DNA of 64,000 nt, from the NCBI GenBank assembly GCA_028714875.1, contig JAQTLN010000001.1, forward strand, positions 302,419 through 366,418. Reading direction: 5' to 3'. A model generated the notes under the pieces. It saw nothing but the letters and a program-made list of their open reading frames with translations, did not search any database and was not told the DNA's origin. Shown here one piece after another: positions 60,705 to 64,000 of this stretch; the stretch's first letter is position 1, and every line of letters begins with the position of its first letter. The stretch comes from Gallionellaceae bacterium (GTDB lineage Bacteria > Pseudomonadota > Gammaproteobacteria > Burkholderiales > Thiobacillaceae). The position numbers and the translations under genes were made by a program.

Positions 60705-62243
60705 ATGAATTTGTTCGACTCCTGCCCGAATTACACCCCCGCCCGCGTCAAGCTTTGCGTCCTTAGCGGACTGACCGTCGCCCTCGCCCTGGTGCCCGAG
60801 GCCATCGCTTTCGCCTTCGTCGCCCATGTGCACCCGCTCACCGGCCTCTATGCCGCTTTTATGGTCGGTCTGATTACCGCCATCTTCGGCGGCCGGCCCG
60901 GCATGATCTCCGGCGCCACCGGCGCCCTGGCGGTGGTGATGGTGGCGCTGGTGGTGCAACACGGCGTCGAATATCTGTTCGCCACTGTGGTGTTGATGGG
61001 CTTGCTGCAAATCCTGTTCGGGTTGTTGACGCTGGGAAAATTCATCCGCATGGTGCCGTTCCCGGTCATGGTCGGCTTTGTCAACGGCCTGGCCATCGTG
61101 ATTTTTCTGGCTCAATTGGGACACTTCAAGATGCCGGGGCCGGATGGCGCGCTGGCCTGGATGACCGGCGCCGCCCTCTACACCATGCTGGGCCTGATCG
61201 CGCTGACCATGGCCATCATTTATCTGCTGCCGCGTCTGACCAAGTCCGTGCCCTCCTCGCTGGCCGGCATCGTCGTGGTTTCCGCCCTGGTGATCTTCGC
61301 CGGCATCGATACCAAGACCGTGGGTGACATGGCCTCCATTGAGGGCGGCCTGCCACAGTTCCACATCGCCGACGTGCCCTTCACCTGGGAGACCTTGCGG
61401 ATCGTCTTCCCCTATAGCCTGATCCTGGCCGCCATCGGCCTGATCGAATCGCTACTGACCCTGAACCTGATCGACGAAATGACCGATACGCGCGGCATGC
61501 CCAATCGGGAATGCGTGGCGCAAGGGTCCGCCAATGTGGTGACCGGCTTTTTCGGTGGCATGGGTGGCTGCGCCATGATCGGCCAGAGCATGATCAACGT
61601 CAGCAACGGTGCCACCCAGCGCCTGTCCGGCATCGCCGCCGCGTTGTTCCTGCTCTCGTTCATCCTGTTCGCCTCCGAGTGGATCGAGATGATTCCGCTG
61701 GCGGCACTGATCGGCCTGATGTTCGTGGTGTCGGAAAAGACCTTCGAATGGGGCAGCCTCAACGCGCTACGCCGGGTGCCGAGAAGCGATGCCTTCGTCG
61801 TGGTGGCGGTGACGGTGATTACCGTGTTCACCGATCTGGCCATCGCCGTGATTACCGGCGTGATCATTTCCGCGCTGGTGTTTGCCTGGCAGCACGCCAA
61901 GCACATCCAGATGCGCAGCTACATCGACGCCAAAGGCTGGAAGATCTATGAACTGGAAGGCTCTTTGTTCTTCGCCTCGACCGCGAATTTCCAGGATCTG
62001 TTCACCCCGAAGGACGACCCCGACGAGGTGGTCGTGGAATTTCGCGGCGCGCGGGTCATGGACAATTCGGCGGTCGAAGCCATTGATACCCTGGCCAACC
62101 GCTACATTCAGGTCGGCAAACGCTTGCATCTGCGCCACCTGAGCCCGGATTGCCTGGAAGTGCTGACCAACGCCAAGGACATGGTGGAACTGAATCTGGC
62201 GGAAGACCCGCACTACCATATCGCGGACAACAAGCTGGGCTAG
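60705..62243 (+). CDS. SulP/SLC26 family anion transporter with STAS domain
   Basis: 512 residues. The membrane part has about 10-14 hydrophobic segments with family blocks [49 protein letters not shown] and [19 protein letters not shown]; the C-terminal STAS domain spans about residues 415-505. The ATG at 60705 has AAGG 7 bases upstream. Substrates of the family are sulfate, bicarbonate or other anions; this one cannot be fixed by eye. Confidence 0.9.
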   Translation: MNLFDSCPNYTPARVKLCVLSGLTVALALVPEAIAFAFVAHVHPLTGLYAAFMVGLITAIFGGRPGMISGATGALAVVMVALVVQHGVEYLFATVVLMGLLQILFGLLTLGKFIRMVPFPVMVGFVNGLAIVIFLAQLGHFKMPGPDGALAWMTGAALYTMLGLIALTMAIIYLLPRLTKSVPSSLAGIVVVSALVIFAGIDTKTVGDMASIEGGLPQFHIADVPFTWETLRIVFPYSLILAAIGLIESLLTLNLIDEMTDTRGMPNRECVAQGSANVVTGFFGGMGGCAMIGQSMINVSNGATQRLSGIAAALFLLSFILFASEWIEMIPLAALIGLMFVVSEKTFEWGSLNALRRVPRSDAFVVVAVTVITVFTDLAIAVITGVIISALVFAWQHAKHIQMRSYIDAKGWKIYELEGSLFFASTANFQDLFTPKDDPDEVVVEFRGARVMDNSAVEAIDTLANRYIQVGKRLHLRHLSPDCLEVLTNAKDMVELNLAEDPHYHIADNKLG

Positions 62244-62342
62244 CCAGACGCCGGAACTGAAGTGTGGCGGCGAGTAGGGCGCTAGAAACCTCGGCATCGC
62301 CAGCATCACTGTGCTTAAAATAACGCGGTTAGTAGGTTGTTT

Positions 62343-62376
62343 GAGCCGTACATGGAGTAAGTCGCATGGACGGTTC
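62343..62376 (+). ncRNA. Group II intron domain V-like hairpin (3' remnant)
   Basis: A 34-nt sequence starting GAGCCGTACATGGAGTAAGT and ending GGACGGTTC. It matches the length and pattern of bacterial group II intron domain V: GAGCCGT pairs with ACGGTTC, with an inner helix, the AGC triad and an AGUAAG-like loop. The following GGGGAGGGGAGGCCGTAATG could be part of domain VI. No intron ORF lies in the 230-base gap between the SulP gene and tyrS, so this is probably a degenerate 3' end. Confidence 0.68.
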
Positions 62377-62473
62377 TTGGGGAGGGGAGGCCGTAATGCC
62401 ATCGCCTGCCTGCCTGCATACGTGGGTTTGATTTCCATCACCCACTCCAGCCCATTCCCTTTTTCAGGTTCCC

Positions 62474-63673
62474 ATGCCTTCCATCGAAGACGCCCTTGAA
62501 GTCATCAAGCGCGGCTGCGACGAGCTACTGGTCGAAGCCGAACTGATCGAGAAACTGAAGACTGGCCGCCCCCTGCGGGTGAAGGCCGGCTTTGATCCCA
62601 CCGCGCCCGATCTTCATCTGGGCCATGCCGTACTCCTTAACAAGCTGCGCCAGTTGCAGGATCTGGGCCACCAGGCCGTATTCCTGATCGGTGACTTCAC
62701 CGGCATGATCGGCGACCCCACCGGCAAGAACGCCACCCGTCCACCGCTCTCAACCGAGCAGATCGAACTGAACGCGCAAACCTACCAGGCACAGGTCTTC
62801 AAGATACTGGACCCGGAAAAGACCGAGGTGGAGTTCAATTCCCGCTGGATGGGCGCGATGAGCGCGGCCGATATGATCAAGCTCGCGGCCAAGCACACTG
62901 TGGCGCGCATGCTGGAACGTGACGACTTCGACAAGCGATATGCGTCCGGCCAGCCGATTGCCATCCATGAATTCCTCTATCCCCTGATACAGGGCTACGA
63001 CTCCGTCGCCCTCAAGGCCGATCTGGAGCTGGGTGGTACGGACCAGAAGTTCAACCTGCTGATGGGTCGGGAGTTACAGCGCCATTACAAACAACCTTCG
63101 CAGTGCATCCTGACCATGCCTTTGCTGGAGGGGCTGGATGGCGTCAACAAGATGTCGAAATCGCTAGGTAACTACATCGGCATCAACGAGCCACCGAACG
63201 AGCAGTTCGGCAAGCTCATGTCGGTGTCGGATACCCTGATGTGGCGATACATCGAGTTGCTCTCGTTCGAACCACTCAGCACGATCCGGCAGTGGAAGCG
63301 GGAAGTGGACGAGGGGCGCAATCCGCGTGACATCAAGGTGGCGTTCGCCCAGGAAATCATCTCCCGTTTCCACAACCGGCAGGCGGCGGAAGCCGCGCTG
63401 ACCGACTTCGAGGCTCGCTTCCGGCAGGGCGCCTTGCCCGAGGAGATCGATGAGGTGACGCTGGATGCTCCGGAAGGCGGTCTAACCCTGATACAGGCAC
63501 TGAAACTGGCTGGCTTGGTGCCAAGTACCTCCGAGGCCATGCGCAGTATTGCCGGTGGTGGCGTGAAGCTGGATGGTGAAAAGGTGTCGGACAAGGGCTT
63601 GATGCTGGAAAAAGGCACCTCTGTCGTCGCTCAAATCGGCAAGCGCCGCTATGCGCGCATTTATTTGCGCTGA
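62474..63673 (+). CDS. tyrS: Tyrosyl-tRNA synthetase
   Basis: Class I synthetase, 399 residues. Rossmann signature [16 protein letters not shown] (HIGH-type), [11 protein letters not shown] (KMSKS), [18 protein letters not shown] and the C-terminal S4 domain ([24 protein letters not shown]). It is of the TyrZ-like longer type usual in proteobacteria outside enterics. It immediately precedes the rrn promoter region. Confidence 0.96.
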   Translation: MPSIEDALEVIKRGCDELLVEAELIEKLKTGRPLRVKAGFDPTAPDLHLGHAVLLNKLRQLQDLGHQAVFLIGDFTGMIGDPTGKNATRPPLSTEQIELNAQTYQAQVFKILDPEKTEVEFNSRWMGAMSAADMIKLAAKHTVARMLERDDFDKRYASGQPIAIHEFLYPLIQGYDSVALKADLELGGTDQKFNLLMGRELQRHYKQPSQCILTMPLLEGLDGVNKMSKSLGNYIGINEPPNEQFGKLMSVSDTLMWRYIELLSFEPLSTIRQWKREVDEGRNPRDIKVAFAQEIISRFHNRQAAEAALTDFEARFRQGALPEEIDEVTLDAPEGGLTLIQALKLAGLVPSTSEAMRSIAGGGVKLDGEKVSDKGLMLEKGTSVVAQIGKRRYARIYLR

Positions 63674-63730
63674 TAACTGACTGACAGGAAAGGCCTTTTA
63701 GGTGGGCTGTAAGAATCCTGAAATAAAGAC

Positions 63731-63758
63731 TTGACCGACAATTCTTGCTCCCTATAAT
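63731..63758 (+). promoter_or_regulatory. rrn-type promoter 1
   Basis: TTGACC (63731-63736), 16-base spacer, TATAAT (63753-63758), followed by a GC-rich discriminator TGCCGGCC as in rRNA promoters. Confidence 0.82.
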
Positions 63759-63858
63759 GCCGGCCTCTCGCTGCTGAAACGAAGCGGCGGGGGAAGAAAA
63801 GCGTTGGAAAAGTTCGTTGGTTCGTTTGAGTGGTTTGCAAAACACCTTAAAAAACGAG

Positions 63859-63886
63859 TTGACGGAGTTTGAGAAGTCTGTAGAAT
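63859..63886 (+). promoter_or_regulatory. rrn-type promoter 2
   Basis: TTGACG (63859-63864), 16-base spacer, TAGAAT (63881-63886). The downstream 30 bases repeat those after promoter 1 (ATGCCGGCCTCTCGCTGCTG). Confidence 0.8.
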
Positions 63887-63955
63887 GCCGGCCTCTCGCT
63901 GCTGAAACGAAGTGGCGGGGAGTAGGAAGAAGTAGAAGAAAGTGGTTTAAAAACA

Positions 63956-63967
63956 GTTCTTTAACAA
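63956..63967 (+). promoter_or_regulatory. boxA-like antitermination element
   Basis: GTTCTTTAACAA resembles the rrn boxA core TGCTCTTTAACA. With the tandem promoters it indicates that an rRNA operon starts just beyond the window; no 16S sequence is in view. Confidence 0.65.
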
Positions 63968-64000
63968 GTTGCTTACAGCCTTTAAGTGTGGGCATTGGGT

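Overview
This 64 kb window comes from a GC-rich genome whose content points to a denitrifying betaproteobacterium. Class-level evidence is the rpsF-priB-rpsR-rplI order, the pilB-pilC-pilD-coaE-zapD order, a MutL with an endonuclease motif, and a cytochrome cd1 nir cluster with split/fused nirDL-G-H. I do not assign a genus. The sequence starts inside an ABC-F ATPase gene and ends in the leader of what looks like an rRNA operon.

Layout. 1-9.8 kb: uup (partial), mutL, a LexA-like S24 protein and miaA, then the type IV pilus block pilB-pilC-pilD-coaE-zapD on the minus strand. 9.8-19.2 kb: housekeeping genes on the minus strand (CNNM/CorC-type protein, rlmD, trpC, alr, dnaB, rplI, rpsR, priB, rpsF), a Uma2-type nuclease on plus, and a pyrimidine-dimer glycosylase. 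19.3-25.7 kb: an Orn/Lys/Arg decarboxylase, a PolB-like exonuclease, 6-phosphogluconolactonase, a DUF4139 protein and a 2OG-Fe(II) oxygenase. 25.8-30.6 kb: a nickel/cobalt ECF transporter of the NikKLMQO type plus an outer-membrane protein. 30.7-36.8 kb: a GcvR-like ACT protein, tatD, a BaiN-like flavoprotein, recJ, and an HTH/2Fe-2S/FNR fusion protein.

37-56.2 kb is a nitrite/nitric-oxide respiration island. It holds a cytochrome c, an outer-membrane protein, a Crp/Fnr regulator, a three-gene signalling set (PhnD-like binding protein, histidine kinase, NtrC-type regulator), norCB with a small membrane protein, and nirS-nirC-nirF-nirDL-nirG-[truncated globin]-nirH-[hemerythrin]-nirJ-nirN followed by a 37-residue membrane microprotein. 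Four TTGAY-N4-RTCAA boxes lie in front of nirS, the nor block, the microprotein gene and the outer-membrane protein gene. NirE, needed for heme d1 synthesis, is not in the window. 56.2-60.3 kb is a bufferin-type (HvfABC/DoxX) copper-stress RiPP operon preceded by its own ECF sigma/anti-sigma pair. The window ends with a SulP transporter, a group II intron domain-V-like hairpin, tyrS and tandem rrn promoters.

The most unusual feature is the repeat load. At least four families of palindromic elements are scattered through the window. Many lie inside protein genes with the reading frame kept open: uup, mutL, trpC, alr, pgl, the nikL-like gene, the flavoprotein and nirDL. One family is a 183-193 bp MITE-like element with about 28-bp terminal inverted repeats and 8-bp target duplications; one copy sits inside pgl and another between the start codon and the signal peptide of the nikL-like gene. 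Another family often supplies TAG stop codons to its neighbours. This resembles the palindromic elements in protein-coding genes known from Rickettsia.
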